The notes under the pieces are model-generated. The model saw only the letters and a program-made list of their open reading frames with translations, had not been told where the DNA came from and made no database searches. Positions 8,460 through 16,651 of a stretch of 56,170 nt of DNA are shown in pieces (positions within the stretch are counted from its first letter, which is position 1; every line of letters starts with the position of its first letter). The DNA is taken from positions 2,007-58,176 of the forward strand of contig PMJR01000056.1 of the NCBI GenBank assembly GCA_003158475.1, given 5' to 3'. Source of the DNA: Ignavibacteriota bacterium (GTDB lineage Bacteria > Bacteroidota > Ignavibacteria > UBA10030 > UBA6906). A program made the translations under genes and the position numbers.

Positions 8460-9368
8460 TTGAGTCCTACCCACCGCTCCGTCCTGAATCCGAAGAACCG
8501 GCGTCATCCTGGCTCCCGCTTTTCACTCGTGCTCGGCGGCGGGGGTGCGAGAGGACTCGCGCATATCGGCGTGCTCAAAGTGCTTGAACGGGAGGGGTTG
8601 TTGCCGGGTCTCATCGTTGGAACCAGCATGGGGGCGATCGTGGGGGGGATGTATGCCCAGTGTGCGAACGCGGGAATCGTGGAGGAAAGGATCACACGCC
8701 TGATCCGGAGCAAGCCGTTCAGGAGAATTGTTCTTGACGCGTTTTCAAACGAAGGGGCTCCGGACAGCCTCGGGACGGTCAATGCCCTGTACGGCCGTGT
8801 GAGGCGCGGGTACGGCATTCTGAAATCCGTCTGGTCGCCGGGAATTGTGCAGGCGCCTGTCCTCATTGATTTCCTCTCGCACCTGCTCGATGACGCCCCG
8901 TTCAGTACATGCGTCATCCCGTTCGCCGCGGTCTCCTGCGACCTGCTCACGGGGCGCGAGGTCATCTGCAGGACCGGGCCGATGCTGGCAGCGGTCGCTG
9001 CGAGCTCGGCGATCCCGGGCGTCGTTTCGCCCGTCAAAATGAAAGGGAAATGGCTGGTCGACGGAGGGCCGACAAGCATGGTACCCGTGGATGCGGCGCT
9101 GCAGCTTTCACGCCTCCCTGCAGTCGCGGTGACCGTGACCCGGTCCGTCAGGGGGACAAGAACGATGACGAATGCGATCGATGTGGTGCTCCGTGCGGGG
9201 ACCATCGCCCGCATGCGACTGACCGAATACAATCTCAAGAATGCTGCGGTGGTACTGCGTCCCAGCGTGGGAACGTACAGGTGGGCCGAGTTTCAGTCCA
9301 TCCACAGGCTCGTCGCGGAAGGGGAACGCGTTGCGGAGAAGAGCCTCGCCGGCATACGGGGACTCTGA
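8460..9368 (+). CDS. patatin-like phospholipase (RssA/NTE type)
   Basis: A protein of 302 residues from TTG 8460, eight bases after the TPR gene, with AGGAGA 12 bases upstream. It has the oxyanion GGGGARGLAHIGVLKVLE, the nucleophile elbow GTSMG (Ser56), and the second dyad residue in VDGG (Asp201). It lacks a signal peptide, so it is probably cytoplasmic or at the inner membrane face, and hydrolyses acyl ester bonds of phospholipids or similar lipids. All catalytic elements are intact. As last gene of the kinase operon it links that system to lipid metabolism; the exact lipid is unknown. Confidence 0.92.
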   Translation: MSPTHRSVLNPKNRRHPGSRFSLVLGGGGARGLAHIGVLKVLEREGLLPGLIVGTSMGAIVGGMYAQCANAGIVEERITRLIRSKPFRRIVLDAFSNEGAPDSLGTVNALYGRVRRGYGILKSVWSPGIVQAPVLIDFLSHLLDDAPFSTCVIPFAAVSCDLLTGREVICRTGPMLAAVAASSAIPGVVSPVKMKGKWLVDGGPTSMVPVDAALQLSRLPAVAVTVTRSVRGTRTMTNAIDVVLRAGTIARMRLTEYNLKNAAVVLRPSVGTYRWAEFQSIHRLVAEGERVAEKSLAGIRGL

Positions 9369-9397
9369 TGACGACGGTCGCCGGTTTTCGTGCCGCG

Positions 9398-10021
9398 TCA
9401 GTCCGCTGCGCTCTTCCACCCGGTGATGATCGAGACGAAGTTGGACCACCCGGCGATGATCACCATGAGTATGTGACCCATGAAGAAGAAGGTGAATCCG
9501 GCCGTGAATATGAAATGCCAGATCCGGGCGGTGTCGTAACCGCCGAACAGTGACGCGAGCGGGCCGAACTGCACGGGCCAGTAGAGAGACATCCCGGTAA
9601 GAACCGACCCCAGCCCGGCGAAAGGGATCGACGTGTAGGCGAGCTTCTGCAGCGGGTTGTATTTCCCGGCGGGGGGATGCTCCCTGCGGACCCGGAGATA
9701 ATACAGTATCATCGGCTTCACGCCGGAAACGTCCTTCCACCGGAAGAGCGTCGTTTGCCTGCCGTGCCTGCTCAAAACGTTGTACAGGAACCACGCCGCA
9801 CCGTTGACCGCAAAGAGCCACATCCCGAAGAAATGCCACATGCGCGCCCCCGCGAGCCAGCCCCCGAGCGTCAGGAATCCGGGCATGCTGAAGTTCCAGA
9901 TCGGGGATGCGTTGTAGATCCTCAGGCCGCTCGTGATCATGATCGCGAGCGCAATGAAATTGACCCAGTGAGTCAGGCGGATGAGGAGCGGGTGCTGGAA
10001 TTCTCTTTTTCCTGCTTTCAC
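9398..10021 (-). CDS. cytochrome b561-type membrane subunit
   Basis: A protein of 207 residues with about four or five membrane helices. Candidate haem-ligand histidines sit in LIRLTHWVNF, ARMWHFFGMWL, ARIWHFIF and FMGHILMVI, matching the Ni-Fe hydrogenase / thiosulfate-reductase b-type cytochrome family. The GTG start directly follows the TGA stop of the molybdopterin oxidoreductase gene, so the two are coupled. It probably passes electrons between the quinone pool and the exported oxidoreductase, in the manner of MsrQ with MsrP. Confidence 0.88.
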   Translation of the reverse strand: MKAGKREFQHPLLIRLTHWVNFIALAIMITSGLRIYNASPIWNFSMPGFLTLGGWLAGARMWHFFGMWLFAVNGAAWFLYNVLSRHGRQTTLFRWKDVSGVKPMILYYLRVRREHPPAGKYNPLQKLAYTSIPFAGLGSVLTGMSLYWPVQFGPLASLFGGYDTARIWHFIFTAGFTFFFMGHILMVIIAGWSNFVSIITGWKSAAD

Positions 10022-10762
10022 TCAGATCCCCGCGAACCAGTCATATCCCTGGTCTTCCCAGTAGCCTCCGGTGTTCTCGTTCGTTACGATGAGCTTCGTG
10101 ACCCATTTTGCGTTCTTGTAACCGAGTTTTGTGGGTATGACGATACGCACGGGTGCGCCGTGGGGGAGAGTCAGGGGCTTGTCGTATGCTTCGTAACAGA
10201 GAAGCGTCTGCGGATGGAGGGCGCTCGGCATGTCGTAGGACGTCGTGTAGTCGTCCTCGCATTCGACGGAGAGGTATTTCGCACGCGGGTCGGCTCCCGC
10301 CATGCGCAGGAATTCACCGAGAGGCGTTCCCCCCCAGCGGGGGATCATGCTCCACCCTTCGACGCAGCAGTGGCGTGTGTTCATGACCCGTTTCGGGAGC
10401 GACGCGATCGAGGCGAGAGTGTATGTCCCGGGGTGTGCGACGAGTCCCTCCACCGCCAGCGTCCAGGTCGCGGAATCGATGTCGGGGTCATCCTCGTCTT
10501 TACTGTTGACGCGGAATCCCTCTTCGGGCGTCAACTCCGCCTGGGAGTATTCGGTGCTGAGGCGGGATTTGTCGAAGACCTTCGACTGGAACCAGTCGTT
10601 GAATTTCTGAAACGACCTGAGGAACGATTCCGCCGGGCCCTCCGGAGTCATGTCGCAGCCGGCCAGGAGAACGAGCGGGGAGAGTTTCAGGATATTCCTC
10701 CGTGTGAGCCGGCCGCCGGCTTTTCCTTCGCGTGTGTCTCCGTGTTCTGTTTCCTCGGTCAT
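10022..10762 (-). CDS. molybdopterin-dependent oxidoreductase (sulfite-oxidase/MsrP-like), Tat-exported
   Basis: A protein of 246 residues from ATG 10762, which follows GGAGAG at good spacing; the longer frame would start at TTG 10789. The N-terminus has a twin-arginine motif LTRRNILK followed by a hydrophobic stretch ending LLAGC, a lipobox, so a Tat-exported lipoprotein is predicted. The core belongs to the oxidoreductase molybdopterin-binding family, with RHCCVEGWS containing the Cys that ligates Mo. The downstream b-type cytochrome is the likely redox partner. The substrate is not evident; protein methionine sulfoxide or another S-oxide would fit the family. Confidence 0.9.
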   Translation of the reverse strand: MTEETEHGDTREGKAGGRLTRRNILKLSPLVLLAGCDMTPEGPAESFLRSFQKFNDWFQSKVFDKSRLSTEYSQAELTPEEGFRVNSKDEDDPDIDSATWTLAVEGLVAHPGTYTLASIASLPKRVMNTRHCCVEGWSMIPRWGGTPLGEFLRMAGADPRAKYLSVECEDDYTTSYDMPSALHPQTLLCYEAYDKPLTLPHGAPVRIVIPTKLGYKNAKWVTKLIVTNENTGGYWEDQGYDWFAGI

Positions 10763-10833
10763 GTCGTTCTCTCCGGTTGAGACTCTCAAAGAACTTGCGC
10801 GATGGAGCCAGAGCGGATTTCTCCGCGCCTGTA

Positions 10834-10862
10834 ACCTTACTGAGAATTACCCGGTTTGTCAA
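10834..10862 (-). promoter_or_regulatory. promoter of the molybdopterin oxidoreductase operon
   Basis: On the minus strand TTGACA (10862-10857), a 17 bp spacer, then TAAGGT (10839-10834). It is divergent from the gnd promoter in the same intergenic space. Confidence 0.45.
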
Positions 10863-10876
10863 CCCCTCGGTGATTC

Positions 10877-10905
10877 TTGCTCATTCGCCCCAACCTCCGT
10901 ACATT
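10877..10905 (+). promoter_or_regulatory. promoter of gnd-pdxB
   Basis: TTGCTC at 10877-10882, a 17 bp spacer, then TACATT at 10900-10905, placing the transcript start about 45 nt before the GTG at 10959. Confidence 0.45.
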
Positions 10906-10958
10906 ATGAGGGGGGAAACCGGCGGGGACATGCAATGGCACGACAGAAGGAGCACGCT

Positions 10959-12371
10959 GTGACAAAGTATCACTTTGGAGTTGTTGGACTCGGCGTGATG
11001 GGGCAGAACCTCGCCCGGAACCTGGAGCGGAACGGTTTTTCCGTGGTAGGGTATGACGCTAATGCAAAAAAGGTGGACGATTTCGCCCGTGTGATGGCCG
11101 GGAAAAACGGGGTTCCGGCACGCACCGTGGGGGAGTTTCTTTCTTTGCTCGAGTCCCCCCGGCGCGTCCTGATCATGGTTCCTGCCGGGAAGGCGGTCGA
11201 TGCCGTCATCAACGACCTCAAGGCGGGCCTCTCTGCGGGTGATGTACTGATCGACGGCGGGAACACGTACTTCGCCGATACCGAACGCCGCATGAAGTCG
11301 CTGGAGGGGACGGGCATTCTGTTTGTGGGGACGGGTGTGAGCGGCGGCGAGGAAGGGGCCCTCTGGGGTCCCTCGATCATGCCGGGGGGAAATCCCGCGG
11401 CCTGGCCGATGGTGAAATCTCCTCTCCAATCGATCGCGGCGAAGACCGAGGACGGGGTCCCCTGCTGCGACTGGATCGGAAACGGTGGAGCCGGGCACTT
11501 TGTCAAGATGGTGCACAACGGGATCGAATACGGCGACATGCAGATCATCTGCGAAGCGTATTTTCTGATGGACCGGCTCCTGGGGATGTCACCCGGGGCA
11601 ATGGCCGACGTGTTCACGCAATGGGACACGGGAGAGCTGAACAGCTACCTCATACAGATAACCGCGGAGATACTCCGCAAAAAGGACCCGGACACCGGAA
11701 AGCCCCTGGTGGAGGTGATCCTCGATACCGCGGAGCAGAAGGGGACAGGGAAGTGGACAAGTCAGGTTGCGCTTGACCTCGGGATGCCCGCGCTGACGAT
11801 AGCGGACGCCGTCTTCGCGCGCATGTTGAGTGCACTGAAGAAAGAAAGGGTCGCCGCCTCCGCCATCTTGAAGGGTCCGGAGGTGTCGTTCCACGGGGAC
11901 AGGACGGAGTTCCTGGAGTTGATCCGGAAGGCTCTCTTCTGTTCCAAGATCTGCTCATACGCGCAGGGCTTCCAGCTCCTCCGGGCCGCGAACGCCGAGT
12001 ACGGGTGGGGACTGAACTTCGGGAGGATCGCCCTGCTCTGGCGTGCAGGCTGCATCATCCGCGCACGATTTCTCGGGAAGATCAGCGGGGCGTTCGAGGG
12101 TGATCCGGCGATCCCCAACCTCCTCCTCGATCCGTGGTTTTCAGGGATCCTCTCGACGTATCAATCCGCATGGAGGAATGTGATTGCCACCGCCGTGGAG
12201 CAGGGAATTCCCATCCCGGCATTCACGAGCGCCCTCGCGTACTTTGACAGCTACCGGACCGCGACGCTCCCGGCGAACCTCCTCCAGGCGCAGCGGGACT
12301 ATTTCGGGGCTCACACATACAGGCGCGTCGACAGGGAGGGTGTTTTTCATACGCAATGGGAAGAGAAGTGA
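10959..12371 (+). CDS. gnd: 6-phosphogluconate dehydrogenase, decarboxylating
   Basis: Oxidises 6-phosphogluconate to ribulose 5-phosphate with release of CO2 and NAD(P)H in the cytosolic pentose phosphate pathway. From GTG 10959 the protein is 470 residues, the usual length of the long-form enzyme. It has the Rossmann fingerprint VVGLGVMGQNLARN, the substrate-loop SGGEEGALWGPSIMPGG, and the catalytic KMVHNGIEYGDMQ. The GTG is preceded by AAGGAG at good spacing. An ATG at 10935 in the same frame has a weaker site, and the open frame back to 10650 is not coding. The stop overlaps the ATG of pdxB by one base (TGATG). Confidence 0.95.
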   Translation: MTKYHFGVVGLGVMGQNLARNLERNGFSVVGYDANAKKVDDFARVMAGKNGVPARTVGEFLSLLESPRRVLIMVPAGKAVDAVINDLKAGLSAGDVLIDGGNTYFADTERRMKSLEGTGILFVGTGVSGGEEGALWGPSIMPGGNPAAWPMVKSPLQSIAAKTEDGVPCCDWIGNGGAGHFVKMVHNGIEYGDMQIICEAYFLMDRLLGMSPGAMADVFTQWDTGELNSYLIQITAEILRKKDPDTGKPLVEVILDTAEQKGTGKWTSQVALDLGMPALTIADAVFARMLSALKKERVAASAILKGPEVSFHGDRTEFLELIRKALFCSKICSYAQGFQLLRAANAEYGWGLNFGRIALLWRAGCIIRARFLGKISGAFEGDPAIPNLLLDPWFSGILSTYQSAWRNVIATAVEQGIPIPAFTSALAYFDSYRTATLPANLLQAQRDYFGAHTYRRVDREGVFHTQWEEK

Positions 12372-13510
12372 TGAGGATCGCCGTCGACAGGAATATCCCG
12401 CTTGCCGGTTCCGCGTTCGGTCTGCTCGGCGACGTGGCGCTCCTTGAGACAACTGCGATCAATTCCGGGACAGTGAGGGACGCCGGTGCCCTCGTCATCC
12501 GCTCCGAAACGAAAGTCGGCCCCGCGTTGCTGGAGGGGAGCGGGATACGCTTCGTCGGGAGCGCGACGATCGGCACGGACCACGTCGACCTTCCCTACCT
12601 CGCTTCAAAGGGGATAACGTTTGCAAGTGCGCCGGGGTCCAACGCGAACTCGGTGAAAGAATATATTCTTGCCGCGCTCCTGACGCTGGCCCGTCGGGGG
12701 GGCTTTGCGCTCCTCGGGAGGACGCTCGGCGTCGTCGGTGTCGGCAATGTCGGCGGGCGCGTTGCTGCAATGGCACGCGCATTGGGGATGACGGTCCTGG
12801 AGAACGATCCTCCGCTTGCCCGCAGAGGGGGTGGGGGACGCTTTCTCCCGCTCGACGGCCTGATGGGGGCCGACATCATCACTCTGCATGTTCCCCTGAC
12901 GCGGACCGGGAGCGATCCGACATTTCATCTTTTCGATGCGCGCCGCATCGGCGCCATGAAACCGGGTTCGATTCTGATCAACAGTTCCCGCGGCGCCGTC
13001 GTCGAGACGCGTGCGCTGGAGGCCGCCCTCCGTGAAGGTCGTCTCGCTGCCGCGGTCCTGGACGTGTGGGAGGGAGAGCCCGCCATCGACGCCGCACTCC
13101 TCCGTCAGGCGTCGCTCGGGACGTCGCACATCGCGGGCTATTCGACCGACGGGAAAGTTCGCGCTGCCGGCATGATCCGCGCCGCCCTGTGCCGGTTCCT
13201 CAACGATGCGTCCGGGTGGGATCCCTCGCGGGAAATCCCGCCCCCCCCGGTACCGTCCATTGCGCTACGGGAAGGCGGCATGACAGAAGAGAGTCTCGCA
13301 GCGGCGGTGAAAGCCTGTTACGATATCGAGTATGACGATCGGCTCCTTCGCGGGCTGTTCGTGGTTCCCCCCGAAGAACGGGGCCGATATTTCATGGGGC
13401 TGAGGACCGGGTACCGCCTTCGGCGCGAATTTGCAAGCATACAGGTTATTCCTGACCCGGCGGACACCTCGCTCCGCAAGACGCTGACCGATGTTGGGTT
13501 CCGGGTCTGA
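12371..13510 (+). CDS. pdxB: erythronate-4-phosphate dehydrogenase
   Basis: Second step of the DXP-dependent route to pyridoxal 5'-phosphate: oxidises 4-phospho-D-erythronate. The protein is 379 residues, close to the usual length. It has a split D-2-hydroxyacid dehydrogenase catalytic domain (SATIGTDHVDL, SNANSVKEYI), an NAD-binding domain (GVVGVGNVGGRVAAMARALG), INSSRG with the downstream WEGEP, a catalytic His in TSHIAGYS, and the C-terminal dimerisation domain that distinguishes PdxB from other family members. TGATG overlap with gnd shows translational coupling; both use sugar-phosphate substrates. Confidence 0.92.
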   Translation: MRIAVDRNIPLAGSAFGLLGDVALLETTAINSGTVRDAGALVIRSETKVGPALLEGSGIRFVGSATIGTDHVDLPYLASKGITFASAPGSNANSVKEYILAALLTLARRGGFALLGRTLGVVGVGNVGGRVAAMARALGMTVLENDPPLARRGGGGRFLPLDGLMGADIITLHVPLTRTGSDPTFHLFDARRIGAMKPGSILINSSRGAVVETRALEAALREGRLAAAVLDVWEGEPAIDAALLRQASLGTSHIAGYSTDGKVRAAGMIRAALCRFLNDASGWDPSREIPPPPVPSIALREGGMTEESLAAAVKACYDIEYDDRLLRGLFVVPPEERGRYFMGLRTGYRLRREFASIQVIPDPADTSLRKTLTDVGFRV

Positions 13511-13515
13511 TGCGC

Positions 13516-13659
13516 TCAGTGCCGGGCGTCACCCCCGATCCGCTCATCAGGTACGACGAGGAACCTGATGCCTGCGCCGACGGAGTATTTCACCCCGGAC
13601 GCTTCGAATTCATCAAGCGTCCCCGCCACTTCCCCCGCGCGAATGGTTCTTGCGTATCT
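13516..13659 (-). pseudogene. remnant of the C-terminal end of an Omp85-type barrel
   Basis: On the minus strand a roughly 45-codon open stretch reads GEVAGTLDEFEASGVKYSVG then AGIRFLVVPDERI and stops at 13516. The pattern (G.VA..L.EF....KYSVGAGIRFL..P.ERI) is that of the last strands of BamA/D15-type surface antigens. No upstream barrel is present: the sequence to its left on that strand is the terminator of the next gene. The final strand and terminal Phe are missing. I call it a gene fragment from pattern memory alone. Confidence 0.45.
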
Positions 13660-13677
13660 CCCGCTCCCGCACAATAC

Positions 13678-13701
13678 AAAAGGGCACCCTCGCGGGTGCC
13701 C
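13678..13701 (-). terminator. Rho-independent terminator of the sorting-domain gene
   Basis: An eight-base perfect stem, GGGCACCC / GGGTGCCC with a four-base loop (13682-13701), followed on the minus strand by TTTT. It lies 25 bases after the stop of the upstream minus-strand gene. Confidence 0.8.
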
Positions 13702-13725
13702 CTGCGTTCCCCCTATCAACGATAC

Positions 13726-15270
13726 TTATTTCACGAGGACCATCTTCATCGTGTTGAGAGACGTCCCGGCGATGAGCCTGTATATATAGATCCCGCTTGC
13801 CAGGTGCGAGCCGTCAAAGTTCACCGTGTGCCGGCCGGCCGTGACGGTACCGTTCACGAGCGTCGCCACCTCCTGCCCGAGCATGTTGTACACCCGGAGT
13901 TGGACGGAGGATGTCGCCGGTAGCGAGAACTCGATTTTCGTTGCAGGATTGAACGGGTTCGGATAATTCTGCTCCAGTGAATACCTGGCCGGGAGCCCCT
14001 TCTCCCCTGCCGGCGATACCCCTGTCGTTACCAGTATCGATCCGGTGTTGTAGTCCCCCAGGAACCTCCGCTGTCCGTAGATGATTTGCTGGTTCTGATT
14101 CTGCACGCCGTACAGGTACGTCACGCCGAGGTAGAGTTTTGAGGTGTCGGAGATCATGTCGTTGAATCCGAAGTTTGCGAGCCCGCCGATGCTTGCCCGG
14201 ACGTCAAAACCGTTCCACGTCATGGGCACTGGTCTGTAGGCTTTTCCCCCCTGCCGCTCTGCTCTCGCAAGGAACGTGTCCACCACTGCGACATCGGGGA
14301 GTATGCCGATCGGCTTGGCCTGAACGACCCAGTTGTACTGGCCCGCGTCCATCGTGCGCACTCTGACTCCGAACGCCTCGACATCGACCGTGAAGCTGTG
14401 TGACAGATCCGCGCCCGTAAAATCGAATTCCCAGTAGGGTGCCTTCCCGGTGGAATCAACCGAGCTCGCCTGGATCGCCCGGAGGACGCGGGGGATTGGG
14501 AGCTCCGCGACGTGCGCGTTGACCGAATCCACCGCATCCTTGAAGCTGAACGGGAGGAGCGATTGGAATGTGATCGCGACGCCGGTGAGGTTCGCGTTAT
14601 TCATCACGATGGCAGGTGCCGTACCGACGATGTCCCCGGTGTTCGGGTCTATCTGCCCGCGGTTGGTCACGTCCTTCGCCGCGATCGGATAGAACGTCCC
14701 GTTCGGGACATACGGGATTGTGAAGTTGCCGGCGACGTCCGCAATCGCACCCATGGCGAAGACGGGGTTCCCCTGTGAAACGGGTGTGTAGCTCAGGACG
14801 ACGAGCGAGCCGGCCGTCGCCACACCGCTCGATCCGCTCAGGACGCTGCCGCTTACGGAGAATGCAGGGAACGATGCACCTGTCGTGAAATAGAACACGT
14901 AGGGAGTTGAAAGCTGGACAGCCGATGCACTCTTCGCGTAGTACAGGCAGACGAAGTATGGCTTGCCGGCCGAGAGACGCACCTGCAGATTCACCGTCTT
15001 ATGGTCAGCGCTGTAGGTGATTGCGCTGACGGTGTCGAGGCTTGTGAAAAATCCGGCCGATGGGCCGTCGTTCTGAAGCACGAATATTGTCGTGTCAATC
15101 GGATCGCTGAACGTGAGGCTGAAAGTCGTTGTGCTGGGAGAGACGTTCATGGTGCCGTTCGCAGGAACCGTCGATACGACCGTGAGCCCGGCGGATGTTC
15201 CCTGTGTGTGTTGCGCACTGGAAAGACCTACTACCAGGAGGCAAAGGATGGCAATCGTAACGCTTTTCAT
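13726..15270 (-). CDS. secreted protein with Ig-like domain and C-terminal (type A-like) sorting domain
   Basis: A protein of 514 residues. A signal peptide (IAILCLLVVGLSSAQ) is followed by a bacterial Ig-like domain (VVSTVPANGTMNVSPSTTTF, about 30-130), a middle region with a carboxypeptidase-regulatory-like segment (about 136-240), and a unique region. The C-terminal sorting domain has LEQNYPNPFNPATKIEF, VYNMLGQEVATLVNG, SGIYIYRL and ends MVLVK. Such domains send cargo through the type IX system in Bacteroidota, where they are removed during secretion. The start at 15270 has GAGGA upstream, and a terminator follows. Enzymatic activity is not apparent. Confidence 0.9.
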   Translation of the reverse strand: MKSVTIAILCLLVVGLSSAQHTQGTSAGLTVVSTVPANGTMNVSPSTTTFSLTFSDPIDTTIFVLQNDGPSAGFFTSLDTVSAITYSADHKTVNLQVRLSAGKPYFVCLYYAKSASAVQLSTPYVFYFTTGASFPAFSVSGSVLSGSSGVATAGSLVVLSYTPVSQGNPVFAMGAIADVAGNFTIPYVPNGTFYPIAAKDVTNRGQIDPNTGDIVGTAPAIVMNNANLTGVAITFQSLLPFSFKDAVDSVNAHVAELPIPRVLRAIQASSVDSTGKAPYWEFDFTGADLSHSFTVDVEAFGVRVRTMDAGQYNWVVQAKPIGILPDVAVVDTFLARAERQGGKAYRPVPMTWNGFDVRASIGGLANFGFNDMISDTSKLYLGVTYLYGVQNQNQQIIYGQRRFLGDYNTGSILVTTGVSPAGEKGLPARYSLEQNYPNPFNPATKIEFSLPATSSVQLRVYNMLGQEVATLVNGTVTAGRHTVNFDGSHLASGIYIYRLIAGTSLNTMKMVLVK

Positions 15271-15425
15271 TGGTGTGATCCTCTAGTATGTGATGTCACA
15301 AAGTGCACATTCCCATCACACCGGGACGTGATGAATCACACAGATCTGCAAACTTCGGCGGAAATACGTTGAAACACGTAGCTGGCTGTCAGGTCACGCC
15401 GTTATCTCGTCTTGAATCCGCACTT

Positions 15426-15518
15426 TTATCGAAGAAAGTCATTTACGGCTCTTATGAACATCCCCGGTTGGTCCACGAATGTCATATGGCCGCTCTTGGC
15501 AAAATGACAGATTTTGTG
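15426..15518 (-). pseudogene. remnant of the C-terminus of an alpha/beta hydrolase
   Basis: Between the sorting-domain gene and the TonB-like gene, the minus strand reads FAKSGHMTFVDQPGMFIRAV followed by NDFLR and a stop at 15426. This is the classic end of alpha/beta hydrolases, where the catalytic His lies in SGH and is followed by (M/F)..D.P..F...V..FL. A stop codon lies just upstream in the same frame, and no catalytic serine region remains. It is therefore the last 25-30 codons of a lost gene. Confidence 0.6.
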
Positions 15519-15563
15519 TCAGGTATGAGCCCGTTCATTTCGTGCGCACCCGCAGCGGAGCAC

Positions 15564-16361
15564 TCATCGTTGTCCCCCGCCGTCATGAGTGTCGGGACCC
15601 GTATCGTCCCGAGTCTCCCCGGAGAGTTCAAACTTGAACGGGAATGTCACCCACACAGGGACCGGTCCATCGTTCATGTAGGCGGGAGTGAATAGGAACT
15701 GTTTTGCAGCTTCGATGGCGGGGTTGTTGAAGATTTCCGCATCGCTCTGGAGTACCACGACCTCCTTTGGTTTCCCTTCCCTGTCGACCCAGATCTTCAC
15801 CCAGACTTTTCCCTCAAGCCCCGTCCTGACGGCCATATCCGGATATTTCGGCTCCACGCTCCTGATGATCACGGGTTCTTTTTCGACGGCCACATAGTCG
15901 GCCGGGGGTGATTCGTCGTCTGATATCCTGATATCCCCCGGGAGCCCTGTCCCCCCTTCGCTCCCACTCCCTTCCCCGCCGGGGCCTTTCCCCTGGTTCA
16001 TTTCATGCTGCGTTGCCAGCGTTTGTTCCGGGCTCGCCTCGACATCGGGGACAGGCACGGGTAGCCCCGCATCCGGCTTCGCCTTCGGTGCGGTGACGGC
16101 GATGGGAGGAGGTGAGTTTTCACCTCCAATCGAAGGGGGGGGGCCCAGTTCCGAGTACCTCAGCAACCTGACGTGGATAGCCGTAGGTTCGTCTCCGACG
16201 ACGAATTCGACGAAATAGTAGAAACCGATCAGAGAGAAATGAATGGCGACGGCGAGGGCCAGCCCAAGCGCCAGGAATCTCCTGTATGCTGACTTCAGTG
16301 CTGCTGCGCCGTACGCCGGTTCCGAATTCGTGTTCATTTTCACATTTTCATCCCCTGCCAT
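15564..16361 (-). CDS. TonB family energy transducer
   Basis: About 265 residues. It has a cytoplasmic N-terminus, one membrane helix (FLALGLALAVAIHFSLIGFY), a long Pro-rich periplasmic linker and a C-terminal TonB domain (IIRSVEPKYPDMAVRTGLEG, KVWVKIWVDREGKPKEVVVL, AAKQFLFTPAYMNDGPV). It should couple the inner-membrane proton gradient to outer-membrane receptors; no exbB/exbD neighbour is seen here. The start is uncertain: ATG 16361, GTG 16343 (best ribosome site, AGGGGA at seven bases) or ATG 16337. A run of nine C on the coding strand (16143-16135) lies in the linker. Confidence 0.88.
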   Translation of the reverse strand: MAGDENVKMNTNSEPAYGAAALKSAYRRFLALGLALAVAIHFSLIGFYYFVEFVVGDEPTAIHVRLLRYSELGPPPSIGGENSPPPIAVTAPKAKPDAGLPVPVPDVEASPEQTLATQHEMNQGKGPGGEGSGSEGGTGLPGDIRISDDESPPADYVAVEKEPVIIRSVEPKYPDMAVRTGLEGKVWVKIWVDREGKPKEVVVLQSDAEIFNNPAIEAAKQFLFTPAYMNDGPVPVWVTFPFKFELSGETRDDTGPDTHDGGGQR

Positions 16362-16515
16362 TTTCCCATTATGGAGAGAATGACCGAATTCCTCATGCAT
16401 ATCCGCGAAATAAGGCCGTTTTGGGCCGGTCCGATTCCCGGATCCCGCCGGGGGTGAGGAGGGTGGGCATGTCCGGGGCGGAAGTTATTTATTTCCGGGG
16501 ATGATGAGTGCGCGC

Positions 16516-16545
16516 TTGACATTCGAAAGAGCCCGTTGCTATATT
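16516..16545 (+). promoter_or_regulatory. promoter of the VOC gene
   Basis: TTGACA at 16516-16521, an 18 bp spacer, then TATATT at 16540-16545. The leader to the ATG at 16652 is about 100 nt. Confidence 0.65.
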
Positions 16546-16651
16546 CGGGTGTCTTTTTCCATGCGTGATCCCACAGTCTCACAACGAGATTCGTGATTCC
16601 ACCTTCTTCCTTCTCTCTCCCAACAACCCACCACATTGAAAGGAGTCGGCC

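Noticed and set aside
9677-10780. 367-codon plus-strand frame across the cytochrome and molybdoenzyme genes
   Set aside because: Both minus-strand genes are complete and recognisable; the frame has no motif.
10650-10958. N-terminal extension of the gnd frame
   Set aside because: It runs through the divergent promoter region and the oxidoreductase gene, and the known enzyme length fits GTG 10959.
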